Shown here piece after piece: positions 8,806-16,671 of a stretch of 64,000 nucleotides of DNA. Made by a program: the position numbers and the translations under genes. The notes under the pieces are model-generated. The model was not told the DNA's origin and did no database searches. It was given only the letters and a program-made list of their open reading frames with translations. How positions within the stretch are numbered: position 1 is the first letter of the stretch; the number at the start of each line of letters is the position of its first letter. This DNA is from Marinoscillum sp049115815 (GTDB lineage Bacteria; Bacteroidota; Bacteroidia; Cytophagales; Cyclobacteriaceae): the NCBI GenBank assembly GCA_049115815.1, contig JAGDZO010000005.1, positions 568,605-632,604 of the forward strand, given 5' to 3'.

Positions 8806-9357
8806 TTATTTAGCTGCTGTTTTACCAGCTTTACGTCTTATTTGCTCTCCTATGAATCTGATACCCTTACCTTTATAAGGCTCCACTTTTCTTAGGGATT
8901 TAATTTTTGCTGCTACTTGTCCTACAAGTTGCTTGTCTATGCCCTCTACAGTTACTTTTGGATTCTGCCCTTTAGCAGTCTCAGCGGCCACAGATATTTC
9001 TGTTGGAACCGACAAGAAAATATTGTGAGAAAAACCTAAGTTCAACTCCAACACATTTCCTTGAACAGCGGCCTTATAACCAACACCCACAAGTTCCATT
9101 TCCTTTTTATAACCGTCTGCCACACCCACAACCATATTGTTGATCAATGAACGAGTCAAACCGTGCATTGCCTTATGGCGCTTTTGCTCGGTTGGTCTAT
9201 CCACTGTAAGTGTTCCATCCTCAATCTTCACAATCATATCCGGATGGATATTTTGCTTAAGCTCTCCTTTAGGACCTTTTACTGTGACCAAATCTTGATC
9301 AACATTAATAGTAATTCCTGCAGGTATTGATATTGGTGCTTTACCTATCCTTGACAT
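8806..9357 (-). CDS. rplF: 50S ribosomal protein L6
   Basis: Large-subunit protein near the factor-binding site, made of two related domains. The start MSRIGKAPISIPAG and the C-terminal signature KVEPYKGKGIRF are typical. 183 residues, slightly longer than usual because of the basic end GKTAAK. Confidence 0.98.
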   Translation of the reverse strand: MSRIGKAPISIPAGITINVDQDLVTVKGPKGELKQNIHPDMIVKIEDGTLTVDRPTEQKRHKAMHGLTRSLINNMVVGVADGYKKEMELVGVGYKAAVQGNVLELNLGFSHNIFLSVPTEISVAAETAKGQNPKVTVEGIDKQLVGQVAAKIKSLRKVEPYKGKGIRFIGEQIRRKAGKTAAK

Positions 9358-9370
9358 ATCCTATCGATGA

Positions 9371-9769
9371 TTAATAAACGTAACAAAGAACCTCACCCCC
9401 AACTTTTTCTTTCCTTGCTTCCTTGTCAGTAATAACTCCTTTGGAAGTCGACAAAATAGCTATTCCAAGACCATTAAGTACTCTCGGAAGATTATCAGAG
9501 CCCGCATACTTACGCAAACCTGGCTTGCTGATTCTCTCCAAACTTGTGATTGCAGACTGCTTAGTTTGTGTATTGTATTTCAACGCGATTTTGATGATTC
9601 CTTGCTTGTCATCATCCACAAACTTGAAGTTTTGAATGAATCCTTTTTCGTGCAATACTTTTGTTACTTCTTTCTTTAGGTTAGAAGCAGGAATCTCCAA
9701 AATACGATGATTTGCCTTTATGGCATTTCTGACTCTCGTCAAGTAATCTGCTATTGGATCTGTTACCAT
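9371..9769 (-). CDS. rpsH: 30S ribosomal protein S8
   Basis: Primary binder of the central domain of 16S rRNA; in E. coli it represses the spc operon. 132 residues starting MVTDPIADYLTRVRNA and ending with the S8 signature STSKGVITDKEARKEKVGGEVLCYVY. The 84-base gap upstream of it is the only sizeable break within the spc cluster and contains promoter-like and hairpin sequence. Confidence 0.98.
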   Translation of the reverse strand: MVTDPIADYLTRVRNAIKANHRILEIPASNLKKEVTKVLHEKGFIQNFKFVDDDKQGIIKIALKYNTQTKQSAITSLERISKPGLRKYAGSDNLPRVLNGLGIAILSTSKGVITDKEARKEKVGGEVLCYVY

Positions 9770-9787
9770 TGTCTTTTCTAATTAAAT

Positions 9788-9803
9788 ACCCCGAAAACGG
9801 GGT
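9788..9803 (-). other. Small hairpin in the rpsN-rpsH spacer
   Basis: ACCCCG AAAA CGGGGT is a perfect 6-bp stem with a 4-base loop, located just before rpsH. On the minus strand it is followed by AUUUAAUU, which is not a clean U-run. It could be a weak terminator or a leader structure for rpsH translation. Confidence 0.45.
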
Positions 9804-9804
9804 G

Positions 9805-9812
9805 CAAAATTA
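9805..9812 (-). promoter_or_regulatory. Possible internal promoter (-7 box) upstream of rpsH
   Basis: Minus strand TAATTTTG matches the Bacteroidota TAnnTTTG box; a second match (TATTTTTG) lies at 9842-9849. Neither has a clear TTTG about 20 bases upstream, so the call is weak. Position in the AT-rich rpsN-rpsH spacer is the main support. Confidence 0.3.
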
Positions 9813-9853
9813 ATGAATATTTTTAATTATTTCTGCTTTCGCAAAAATAAAGA

Positions 9854-10123
9854 TTACCAGCTTGCTTTAGTTACCCCAGGGATCTTACCATCATTGGCCA
9901 TTTGCCTGAAAGTAACTCTTGAGATACCAAATTTCCTCATATAACCCTTAGGTCTTCCGGTAAGCTTACATCTGTTATGAAGTCTTACTTTTGATGAGTT
10001 TCTAGGTAGTTTGTCAAGAGCTTCATAGTCACCTGCTGCTTTCAACGCTGCGCGCTTCTCTGCATAACGAGCTACTATTTTTTCTCTTTTTCTTTCTCTA
10101 GCCTTTATTGATTCCTTCGCCAT
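9854..10123 (-). CDS. rpsN: 30S ribosomal protein S14, long zinc-free form
   Basis: Head protein of the 30S subunit. At 89 residues it is the long form, and it lacks the CxxC...CxxC zinc ribbon of the short 61-residue form; the diagnostic RLHNRCKLTGRPKGYMRKFGISR is present. It sits 5 bases downstream of rplE. Confidence 0.97.
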   Translation of the reverse strand: MAKESIKARERKREKIVARYAEKRAALKAAGDYEALDKLPRNSSKVRLHNRCKLTGRPKGYMRKFGISRVTFRQMANDGKIPGVTKASW

Positions 10124-10128
10124 GGTTA

Positions 10129-10683
10129 TTATTTTTTACTTGCCATGAATGGCATGCCGAATGCTTTTAATAATGCCAAGCTCTCTTCGTCAGTCTCGGC
10201 AGATGTTACAAAAGTGATGTCCATACCAGTGATACGGTTGATTTTGTCGATGCTTATCTCTGGGAAAATGATTTGCTCTTCAATACCCAAGCTATAATTA
10301 CCTTTTCCATCAAAACCCTTTTGCTTGATTCCTCTAAAGTCACGTACTCGCGGCAAAGCCACAGTCATCAACCTATCAAGGAATTCATACATTCTATCAC
10401 CTCTTAGAGTAACTCTTGCTCCGATTGGCATTCCTTCTCTCAACTTGAAGTTCGAGATTGAATTCTTAGCTACTGTAGCTACTGCTTTCTGGCCAGTAAT
10501 AGTTGTCAGTTCTTCAACTCCAACATCTACTAACTTTTTATCAGCAACTGCAGCACCAATACCTTTATTGACAGATATCTTAAGTAACCTAGGTACTTGC
10601 ATGACAGACTTGTACTGAAATTTTTCTTTCAGTGCAGGAGCTATCTCCTGAAGATATTTCTCTTTTAATCTAGGTTTAGCCAT
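10129..10683 (-). CDS. rplE: 50S ribosomal protein L5
   Basis: Binds 5S rRNA and contacts P-site tRNA in the central protuberance. The start chosen is MAKPRLKEKY, giving 184 residues, the family length. A longer reading frame adds 27 residues with no L5 similarity and was rejected. This start overlaps the rplX end by 8 bases. Signature LLKISVNKGIGAA and the C-terminal GMDITFVTSAETDEE are visible. Confidence 0.97.
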   Translation of the reverse strand: MAKPRLKEKYLQEIAPALKEKFQYKSVMQVPRLLKISVNKGIGAAVADKKLVDVGVEELTTITGQKAVATVAKNSISNFKLREGMPIGARVTLRGDRMYEFLDRLMTVALPRVRDFRGIKQKGFDGKGNYSLGIEEQIIFPEISIDKINRITGMDITFVTSAETDEESLALLKAFGMPFMASKK

Positions 10684-11017
10684 TAGTGATAAGGTCTCCG
10701 GTTTTTTTAGAATATCTCTGTAGTTTGCCGCTATCGTTAAGCTTTCTCCCAACTCGTGTAGCATCTCCAGAAGCTGGATCTACTAACATTAGGTTGCTCA
10801 TATGGATAGCTGCTTCTGTTTGCTCACGACCTCCCTCTGGAGATGTAGCAGACGGCTTAGTGTGCTTCGTTACTATATTCACTCCCTCCACTATTGCTCT
10901 GTACTTATCCTTGATAACTTCAAGAACTTTTCCAGTCTTATCTTTATCGTTTCCAGCTAACACTTTTACAGTGTCGCCTTTCTTTATGTGAAACTTATTT
11001 GCTTTGTGATTGCTCAT
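10676..11017 (-). CDS. rplX: 50S ribosomal protein L24
   Basis: Assembly-initiator protein that binds 23S rRNA near the exit tunnel. It has an N-terminal KOW motif (KGDTVKVLAGNDKDKTGKVLEV) and 113 residues. It overlaps rplE by 8 bases, which suggests coupled translation. Confidence 0.97.
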   Translation of the reverse strand: MSNHKANKFHIKKGDTVKVLAGNDKDKTGKVLEVIKDKYRAIVEGVNIVTKHTKPSATSPEGGREQTEAAIHMSNLMLVDPASGDATRVGRKLNDSGKLQRYSKKTGDLITNG

Positions 11018-11019
11018 TA

Positions 11020-11388
11020 CTAAAGTACTTCAGGTGCTAATGAAACTATTTTCATGTACTGGCGCTCTCTTAATTCTCTTGCAACAGGGCCGAAAATACG
11101 CGTTCCACGCGGCTCATTATTTGCAGTGAGTAACACAGCAGCATTATCTTCAAATCTTATATAAGATCCGTCCTTTCTTCTTACTTCCTTTTTAGTCCGA
11201 ACGATAACAGCCTTAGAGACCGTACCCTTCTTAAGGCTACTAGAAGAAATGGAAGATTTAACTGTTACTACAATAGTATCGCCAACAGAAGCGTAACGCT
11301 TCTTGGTTCCTCCTAAAACACGGATACAAAGCACTTCCTTTGCTCCACTATTATCCGCTACATTAAGCCTTGATTCTTGTTGTATCAT
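11020..11388 (-). CDS. rplN: 50S ribosomal protein L14
   Basis: Conserved beta-barrel protein at the subunit interface. 122 residues beginning MIQQESRLNVADNSGAKE, with the family signature around GTRIFGPVARELRERQYMKI. It lies one base after rpsQ and 2 bases before rplX. Confidence 0.98.
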   Translation of the reverse strand: MIQQESRLNVADNSGAKEVLCIRVLGGTKKRYASVGDTIVVTVKSSISSSSLKKGTVSKAVIVRTKKEVRRKDGSYIRFEDNAAVLLTANNEPRGTRIFGPVARELRERQYMKIVSLAPEVL

Positions 11389-11389
11389 C

Positions 11390-11644
11390 TTACTTTGCTC
11401 GTTCGAGTATTTCTACTAGTCTCCACCTTTTGTTCTTACTCAGCGGACGAGTTTCCATGATTTTTACAGTATCACCGATATTGCAATCATTGTTCTCATC
11501 ATGAGCAGTAAATTTTGTCGTCTTTCGGATGAACTTACCATACATAGCATGTTTTACCTTACGGTTTACTGCAATGGTAATAGTCTTTTGCATTTTATTG
11601 CTGACTACCTGACCGATACGCTCTTTTCGCAAATTTCTTTCCAT
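11390..11644 (-). CDS. rpsQ: 30S ribosomal protein S17
   Basis: Primary 16S rRNA-binding OB-fold protein of the 30S body. 84 residues; the motif GDTVKIMETRPLSKNKRWRLVEI near the C-terminus is the S17 signature. Confidence 0.98.
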   Translation of the reverse strand: MERNLRKERIGQVVSNKMQKTITIAVNRKVKHAMYGKFIRKTTKFTAHDENNDCNIGDTVKIMETRPLSKNKRWRLVEILERAK

Positions 11645-11651
11645 CGATGCG

Positions 11652-11846
11652 TTAGTTACTTAGTTCTTTTGCTCTTATTTCTGTTTGAATCCTCGCTACA
11701 AGCTTTCTGCTTTCTCTGATCTTCATAGGATTCTCGATAGGAGTGATACTATGTGCGAATTTGAGTTTGCCGTAGTTATCCTTCTCAGCAACAAGCTTGT
11801 TTTTCAATTCTTCCAAGCTTAAACCTCTTAGTTCTGAATTTTTCAT
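11652..11846 (-). CDS. rpmC: 50S ribosomal protein L29
   Basis: Small two-helix protein at the exit tunnel that helps dock trigger factor and SRP. 64 residues; MKNSELRGLSLEELKNKL and the conserved KLKFAH region are present. It overlaps the rplP stop by 4 bases. Confidence 0.97.
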   Translation of the reverse strand: MKNSELRGLSLEELKNKLVAEKDNYGKLKFAHSITPIENPMKIRESRKLVARIQTEIRAKELSN

Positions 11847-12265
11847 TCTCCTGTATAATCTCTTCGTACTACAAATTTCGTCTGCATAGGTAGTTTCTGC
11901 TCAGCCAATCTCAACGCCTCTCTTGCAGCAGCTCTAGTCACACCAGACACTTCAAAAATGATGGTTCCTGGTTTAACAACAGCCACCCAATATTCAGGAG
12001 CTCCCTTACCCTTACCCATACGTACTTCAGCAGGCTTCTTGGTAATTGGTTTGTCTGGGAAGATTCGGATCCATACTTGCCCTTCCCTTTTCATCGCCCT
12101 TGTAACGGCGATACGAGAAGCCTCTATTTGTCTTGAGGTTATCCATCCCGGCTCCATCGATTTGATACCGAAATTACCGAAAGCTAAACGATGACCTCTT
12201 TGAGCCATTCCTTTAACTCTACCTTTTTGCTTTTTTCTAAATTTGGTTCTCTTTGGCTGTAACAT
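11843..12265 (-). CDS. rplP: 50S ribosomal protein L16
   Basis: Large-subunit protein that helps organise the A-site region of the peptidyl transferase centre. 140 residues; MLQPKRTKFRKKQKGR and the signature MGKGKGAPEYWVAVVKPG are clear. It overlaps rpmC by 4 bases. Confidence 0.98.
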   Translation of the reverse strand: MLQPKRTKFRKKQKGRVKGMAQRGHRLAFGNFGIKSMEPGWITSRQIEASRIAVTRAMKREGQVWIRIFPDKPITKKPAEVRMGKGKGAPEYWVAVVKPGTIIFEVSGVTRAAAREALRLAEQKLPMQTKFVVRRDYTGE

Positions 12266-12286
12266 TTCTACTTAGCTATTTTGAGA

Positions 12287-13036
12287 TTATTTACGATCAC
12301 GTCTCCTATTTGGAGCGTCTCCTCCACCTCTTCTTCTTCTCGGACCGTCTTGACCAGGACCACTATTATTTCCTCCACCTGATTGACCAACATTTGGAGA
12401 TAAATCTCTTTTACCAAATACCTCTCCTTTGAAAATCCACACCTTGATGCCGATTTTACCATAAACTGTATTGGCTTCAGAAAGAGCATAATCAACATCA
12501 GCTCTCAATGTATGCAAAGGAATTCTTCCTTCTTTATATTGTTCGGATCTCGCCATTTCTGCACCACCCAAACGACCAGATACCTTAACCTTTATCCCTT
12601 GAGCCCCCACTCTCATTGCTGATGCGATAGCCTGCTTCATCGCTCTTCTAAAAGAGATTCTAGCCTGCAGTTGCTGAGCAATAGACTCACCAACAAGTTT
12701 AGCATCTAGTTCAGGTCTCTTAATCTCAAATATGTTGATCTGAAGATCCTTTCCTGTAAGCTTCTTTAACTCTTCTTTGATTTTATCAACCTCAGATCCA
12801 CCCTTACCAATTACCACTCCTGGTCTGGCAGTATGCACAGTCAACGTAATTCTCTTTAATGTTCTCTCAATAATAACTTTTGAGATTCCTCCTTTAGGAA
12901 TACGTACTGCGATGTACTCTCTTATCTTTTGGTCTTCTACGATTTTATCAGAAAAATCTTTTCCACCAAACCAAGCTGAGTCCCATCCTTTAACGACTCC
13001 TAATCTGAAACCAATTGGATTTACCTTTTGTCCCAT
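12287..13036 (-). CDS. rpsC: 30S ribosomal protein S3 with Gly/Arg-rich tail
   Basis: Forms part of the mRNA entry tunnel with S4 and S5. The KH domain is at about residues 40-110 (GVVIGKGGSEVDKI) and the C-terminal domain contains the signature RLGGAEMARSEQYKEGRIPLHTLRADVDY. After residue 215 a low-complexity tail rich in Gly, Asn and Arg (GGGNNSGPGQDGPRRRRGGG) extends the protein to 249 residues. It starts immediately after the rplV stop. Confidence 0.98.
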   Translation of the reverse strand: MGQKVNPIGFRLGVVKGWDSAWFGGKDFSDKIVEDQKIREYIAVRIPKGGISKVIIERTLKRITLTVHTARPGVVIGKGGSEVDKIKEELKKLTGKDLQINIFEIKRPELDAKLVGESIAQQLQARISFRRAMKQAIASAMRVGAQGIKVKVSGRLGGAEMARSEQYKEGRIPLHTLRADVDYALSEANTVYGKIGIKVWIFKGEVFGKRDLSPNVGQSGGGNNSGPGQDGPRRRRGGGDAPNRRRDRK

Positions 13037-13513
13037 CTATTTCGTTGCTTTATCTTCGGATTGACTATTATTCTCATTCAAATCTCCAACAACGATTGTT
13101 AAATGATTTGACCTTTTTCTTATTCTGTGCGCTCTACCCTGAGGAGCAGGTCTCAATCTCTTAAGAATTCTACCTCCATCAACATAAATCTCTTTAACTA
13201 CAAGCTCTGCATCTTCGATGTTCACTTCACTGTTACTCGCCTGCCAGTCAGCAATTGCTGTCATCAACAACTTCTCTACAGTTTTAGAGGCATGCTTATT
13301 ATCAAACTTTAGCAAGTTCAATGCTACGTTCACTTGTACACCTCTGATCATATCAGCTACAAGACGCATTTTACGAGGAGCAGTAGGAATATTGCGTAAT
13401 GAAGCCTTAACAGCTCCTAACTTACCAGCATTATCCTCTCTATGCTTCTTCAATGCCTCCTTCTGAAGACGTACCTTGACGGATTTTTTGAGTTTTCTTT
13501 CTGCAGTTTCCAT
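13037..13513 (-). CDS. rplV: 50S ribosomal protein L22 with N-terminal extension
   Basis: Lines the nascent-peptide exit tunnel through its beta-hairpin. The L22 core begins at about residue 37 (LRNIPTAPRKMRLVADMIRG). Before it is a lysine-rich stretch of about 35 residues not typical of short L22 proteins. No internal ATG precedes the core, so the long form is the most direct reading. 158 residues. Confidence 0.95.
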   Translation of the reverse strand: METAERKLKKSVKVRLQKEALKKHREDNAGKLGAVKASLRNIPTAPRKMRLVADMIRGVQVNVALNLLKFDNKHASKTVEKLLMTAIADWQASNSEVNIEDAELVVKEIYVDGGRILKRLRPAPQGRAHRIRKRSNHLTIVVGDLNENNSQSEDKATK

Positions 13514-13518
13514 CCTTA

Positions 13519-13797
13519 TTATCTTCTACCTTTATCCTTTTTAGCAATATGACCTCTGAAGTTTCGAGTAGGTGCAAATTCACCTAACTTATGACCCACC
13601 ATGTTTTCAGTCACAAATACAGGAATAAACTTATTTCCATTATGTACTGCAAACGTTTGACCCACGAAATCTGGTGAAATCATTGATCTTCTTGACCAAG
13701 TTTTGATAACAGATTTCTTACCAGACTCATTCATTGATTCGACTTTCTTCTCCAGTCTGAAATCGATATACGGCCCTTTTTTTAGCGATCTTGCCAT
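13519..13797 (-). CDS. rpsS: 30S ribosomal protein S19
   Basis: Head protein that forms an intersubunit bridge with S13. 92 residues; MARSLKKGPYIDFRLEKKV and the signature HNGNKFIPVFVTENMVGHKLGEF are typical. Its start overlaps the rplB stop by one base. Confidence 0.98.
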   Translation of the reverse strand: MARSLKKGPYIDFRLEKKVESMNESGKKSVIKTWSRRSMISPDFVGQTFAVHNGNKFIPVFVTENMVGHKLGEFAPTRNFRGHIAKKDKGRR

Positions 13798-14624
13798 TAT
13801 TTTCTTCTATTTATGATCAGCTTATCAGAATATTTATTTGGCTTTCTAGTCTTTTGACCTTTTGCATACAAGCCATTACGTGATCTTGGGTGACCTCCTG
13901 AAGATCTACCTTCCCCACCACCCATTGGGTGATCAACTGGATTCATTACAACCCCTCTAACTCTAGGTCTTCTACCCATCCATCTGTTACGACCTGCTTT
14001 ACCAAGTCTTACGTTCATGTGGTCATTGTTAGACACCACACCAATAGTGGCATAACAAGTATTCAAGACCATTCTCATCTCACCAGAAGGTAATTTAAGT
14101 GTAGAGTACTTTCCTTCTCTCGCGACCAACTGTGCGTATGTTCCAGCAGACCTTGTCATCGCACCACCTTTTCCTGGCTTCAACTCCACATTGTGAATCA
14201 AAGTACCTAAAGGGATATCAGACAATGGCATTGCATTGCCAACTTCAGGAGCCACTTTCGGTCCAGACACGATTTCCGTTCCAACTTCAAGCCCTGCAGG
14301 CGCTAGAATATATCTTTTCTCACCATCAGCATAAAAAAGTAAAGCGATTCGAGCTGTACGACCTGGATCGTACTCAATAGCATTAACTACTGCGGGCACA
14401 CCTGCTTTATCTCTTTTAAAATCGATGATTCTAATTTTTTGCTTGTGACCACCACCAACGTTTCGTATTGTCATACGACCTTGGTTGTTACGCCCACCTT
14501 TTCTTCCCTTGTTTTTAGGAGCAAGCAAAGATTTCTCAGGAGTAGTTTTAGTAATCTTATCGAATACTGGCGCTACTCTAAATCTCTGTCCTGGGGTTAC
14601 GGGTCTAAGTTTCTTAACAGCCAT
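13797..14624 (-). CDS. rplB: 50S ribosomal protein L2
   Basis: Primary 23S rRNA-binding protein next to the peptidyl transferase centre. 275 residues; the signature VVMNPVDHPMGGGEGR with the conserved histidine is present near the C-terminus, and GRNNQGRMTIRNVGGGHKQ near the N-terminus. Confidence 0.98.
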   Translation of the reverse strand: MAVKKLRPVTPGQRFRVAPVFDKITKTTPEKSLLAPKNKGRKGGRNNQGRMTIRNVGGGHKQKIRIIDFKRDKAGVPAVVNAIEYDPGRTARIALLFYADGEKRYILAPAGLEVGTEIVSGPKVAPEVGNAMPLSDIPLGTLIHNVELKPGKGGAMTRSAGTYAQLVAREGKYSTLKLPSGEMRMVLNTCYATIGVVSNNDHMNVRLGKAGRNRWMGRRPRVRGVVMNPVDHPMGGGEGRSSGGHPRSRNGLYAKGQKTRKPNKYSDKLIINRRK

Positions 14625-14636
14625 TTACCTGTCTAT

Positions 14637-14924
14637 TTAAATTCCGCTATAAAAATCAATGATATCTCCGTCCGCCACTTTCACGATTGCTCTCTTCTGA
14701 GAAGGTGTCTTACCACCAATCACACCCGACTTAGTATAACGCGACTTAGTTTTTCCAGGATGAACCATAGTGTTTACACTTTCTACAGTTACTCCATAGG
14801 TCTTCTCCACCTCTTTCTTGATCTGAACTTTGTTAGCCTTTTTGTCGACCACAAAACCATACTTACCATGCTCATTAAGAGCAGAAGCTTTTTCTGTAAC
14901 TAAAGGTTTTATTAAAATTCCCAT
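14637..14924 (-). CDS. rplW: 50S ribosomal protein L23
   Basis: Docking site for trigger factor and SRP at the tunnel exit. 95 residues; MGILIKPLVTEKASALNEHGKY followed by the VDKKANKVQIKKEVEKTYGV core. One base separates it from rplD. Confidence 0.97.
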   Translation of the reverse strand: MGILIKPLVTEKASALNEHGKYGFVVDKKANKVQIKKEVEKTYGVTVESVNTMVHPGKTKSRYTKSGVIGGKTPSQKRAIVKVADGDIIDFYSGI

Positions 14925-14925
14925 C

Positions 14926-15552
14926 TTAGTTTAATCGGTTTTGAATGATTTCAACAGATCCTTCTAACAACACTACCTGATCAGCATTCACCAAATCATA
15001 AGTACTTAATTCATCAGCGGTAAAAACTTTCGTGTTTTTCAAATTTCTAGAAGACAAAAAGACATTGTCATTTCTTTCATTCAACACAATCACTGATTTC
15101 GAAGATCCTAAATCCAACACATTCAAAATATCTCTGAATTGTTGAGTCTTAGGAGTATCCATTGAAAAGTTTTCCAATATTTTAATTTGCTTCTCTTTTG
15201 CCTTAGCAGACAAAACAGACTTCTTAGCAAGTTGCTTTACTTTCTTATTCAACTTAAAGCTATAATCACGTGGCTCAGGACCGAACATAGTACCACCACC
15301 TCTAAAAATAGGCGACTTAATACTACCAGCTCTCGCTGTACCAGTACCCTTTTGCTTTTTGATTTTTCTTGTAGATCCAGAAACTTCATTTCTAGTCTTA
15401 ACCTTGGCCGTACCTTGTCTTTGGTTAGCTAGGTATTGTTTTACCTCGAGATATACGGCGTGCTCATTTGGTTCTATACCAAACACATCCTTGCTCAGGC
15501 TAACTGAACGTCCTGTATCTTCTCCTTTGATATTGAAAACTGATAGCTTCAT
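14926..15552 (-). CDS. rplD: 50S ribosomal protein L4
   Basis: Its extended loop lines the exit tunnel; in E. coli it also represses the S10 operon. 208 residues; the loop motif TRNEVSGSTRKIKKQKGTGTAR followed by GSIKSPIFRGGG is intact. It lies one base after rplC. Confidence 0.98.
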   Translation of the reverse strand: MKLSVFNIKGEDTGRSVSLSKDVFGIEPNEHAVYLEVKQYLANQRQGTAKVKTRNEVSGSTRKIKKQKGTGTARAGSIKSPIFRGGGTMFGPEPRDYSFKLNKKVKQLAKKSVLSAKAKEKQIKILENFSMDTPKTQQFRDILNVLDLGSSKSVIVLNERNDNVFLSSRNLKNTKVFTADELSTYDLVNADQVVLLEGSVEIIQNRLN

Positions 15553-15553
15553 C

Positions 15554-16186
15554 TTATTTTTCTAATATTAAATAGGAATTCTTAGCTCCTGGTACTGGAC
15601 CGCTTACAAGTACTAGGTTCTTTTCAGGATAGATCTTTACTACTTTAAGGTTGATCACTTTCACACGATCTCCACCAGTACGACCACCCATTTTCAATCC
15701 CTTGAAAACTCTTGAAGGAAAAGAACAAGCTCCAATAGAACCTGGCGCTCTTAACCTATTATGCTGACCGTGAGTTGACTGACCCACACCACCAAAACCA
15801 TGACGCTTAACTACACCCTGAAAACCTTTTCCCTTAGATGTACCTACCACATCAACAAAATCAGTTTCTTCAAAAATATCCTGAAGACTAATGGTGTTTC
15901 CGAGAGTTAATTTATCGTTGTATTCGTCTCTGAAGTCTCTAAACTCTACAAGCTTACTTTTAGCGCTGGTCTTTGCTTTCGCAAAATGCCCTTTCAATGC
16001 CTTAGGTGTGTTCTTTTCTTTGCGCTCACCATAAGCCAACTGAACCGCACGATATCCGTCCGTCTCTTTATCTTTTACTTGTGTTACCACACAAGGACCA
16101 GCCTCAATGAGTGTACAGGCAAGATTTTTGCCGTTCTCATTGTAAACGCTCGTCATCCCGATTTTTCTACCAATTATTCCAGGCAT
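15554..16186 (-). CDS. rplC: 50S ribosomal protein L3
   Basis: Initiates 50S assembly and reaches toward the peptidyl transferase centre. 210 residues; IIGRKIGMTSVY at the N-terminus and the conserved loop GFQGVVKRHGFGGVGQSTHGQ are visible. A terminator and a promoter lie between rpsJ and this gene, so it is the first gene of the long S10-spc-alpha transcript. Confidence 0.98.
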   Translation of the reverse strand: MPGIIGRKIGMTSVYNENGKNLACTLIEAGPCVVTQVKDKETDGYRAVQLAYGERKEKNTPKALKGHFAKAKTSAKSKLVEFRDFRDEYNDKLTLGNTISLQDIFEETDFVDVVGTSKGKGFQGVVKRHGFGGVGQSTHGQHNRLRAPGSIGACSFPSRVFKGLKMGGRTGGDRVKVINLKVVKIYPEKNLVLVSGPVPGAKNSYLILEK

Positions 16187-16243
16187 TTCGCTAATTATTT
16201 ATTCTTATTCTGTTTCCAGATAAACTCCCCGTAAAAAGGACTG

Positions 16244-16273
16244 CAAAGATAGCAATTCCTTCCTCCGAACAAA
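16244..16273 (-). promoter_or_regulatory. Promoter of the rplC-rplQ operon
   Basis: On the minus strand TTTG (16270-16273), an 18-base spacer and TATCTTTG (16244-16251) match the Bacteroidota TTTG / TAnnTTTG promoter. The -7 box lies about 57 bases before the rplC start and directly downstream of the rpsJ terminator. Confidence 0.6.
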
Positions 16274-16295
16274 AGATTTAACTTAGTTTTTAAGA

Positions 16296-16334
16296 CAAAA
16301 AAAGGAACCAAAAACTACCACGCTTTTGGTTCCT
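16296..16334 (-). terminator. Terminator after rpsJ
   Basis: AGGAACCAAAA (16303-16313) pairs with TTTTGGTTCCT (16324-16334) around a 10-base loop. On the minus strand the stem is followed by seven U. The other strand also has a short U-run, so it could work in both directions. Confidence 0.8.
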
Positions 16335-16355
16335 CTTTTTGACAAATTTTATAAC

Positions 16356-16661
16356 CTACACTTTGATTTCAACGTCAACCCCACTTGGCAATTCAAGCTT
16401 CATCAAAGCGTCAACCGTTTTAGCGCTATTAGAATATATATCTACGAGTCTCTTGTAAGTACAAAGCTGAAACTGCTCTCTAGCTTTCTTGTTTACGTGA
16501 GGTGATTTCAATACAGTAAACTTTTCCTTGATAGTAGGAAGAGGTATAGGACCACTAACTACAGCACCAGTAGTTTTCACCGCTCTTACAATTTTCTCAG
16601 CAGACTTATCAACTAAGCTGTGATCGTAAGACTTTAATTTGATTCTAATTTTTTGGTTCAT
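16356..16661 (-). CDS. rpsJ: 30S ribosomal protein S10
   Basis: Head protein of the 30S subunit, also the NusE component of antitermination complexes with NusB. 101 residues with the SHDHxLVDKSAEKIV-type N-terminus (here SYDHSLVDKSAEKIV) and HVNKKAREQFQL. Here it is cotranscribed behind fusA and separated from rplC by a terminator and promoter. Confidence 0.98.
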   Translation of the reverse strand: MNQKIRIKLKSYDHSLVDKSAEKIVRAVKTTGAVVSGPIPLPTIKEKFTVLKSPHVNKKAREQFQLCTYKRLVDIYSNSAKTVDALMKLELPSGVDVEIKV

Positions 16662-16671
16662 GACTATATTT

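Noticed and set aside
10684..10764. 27-residue upstream extension of rplE
   Set aside because: It lies within rplX in another frame and matches nothing in L5; the internal ATG gives the normal L5 length.
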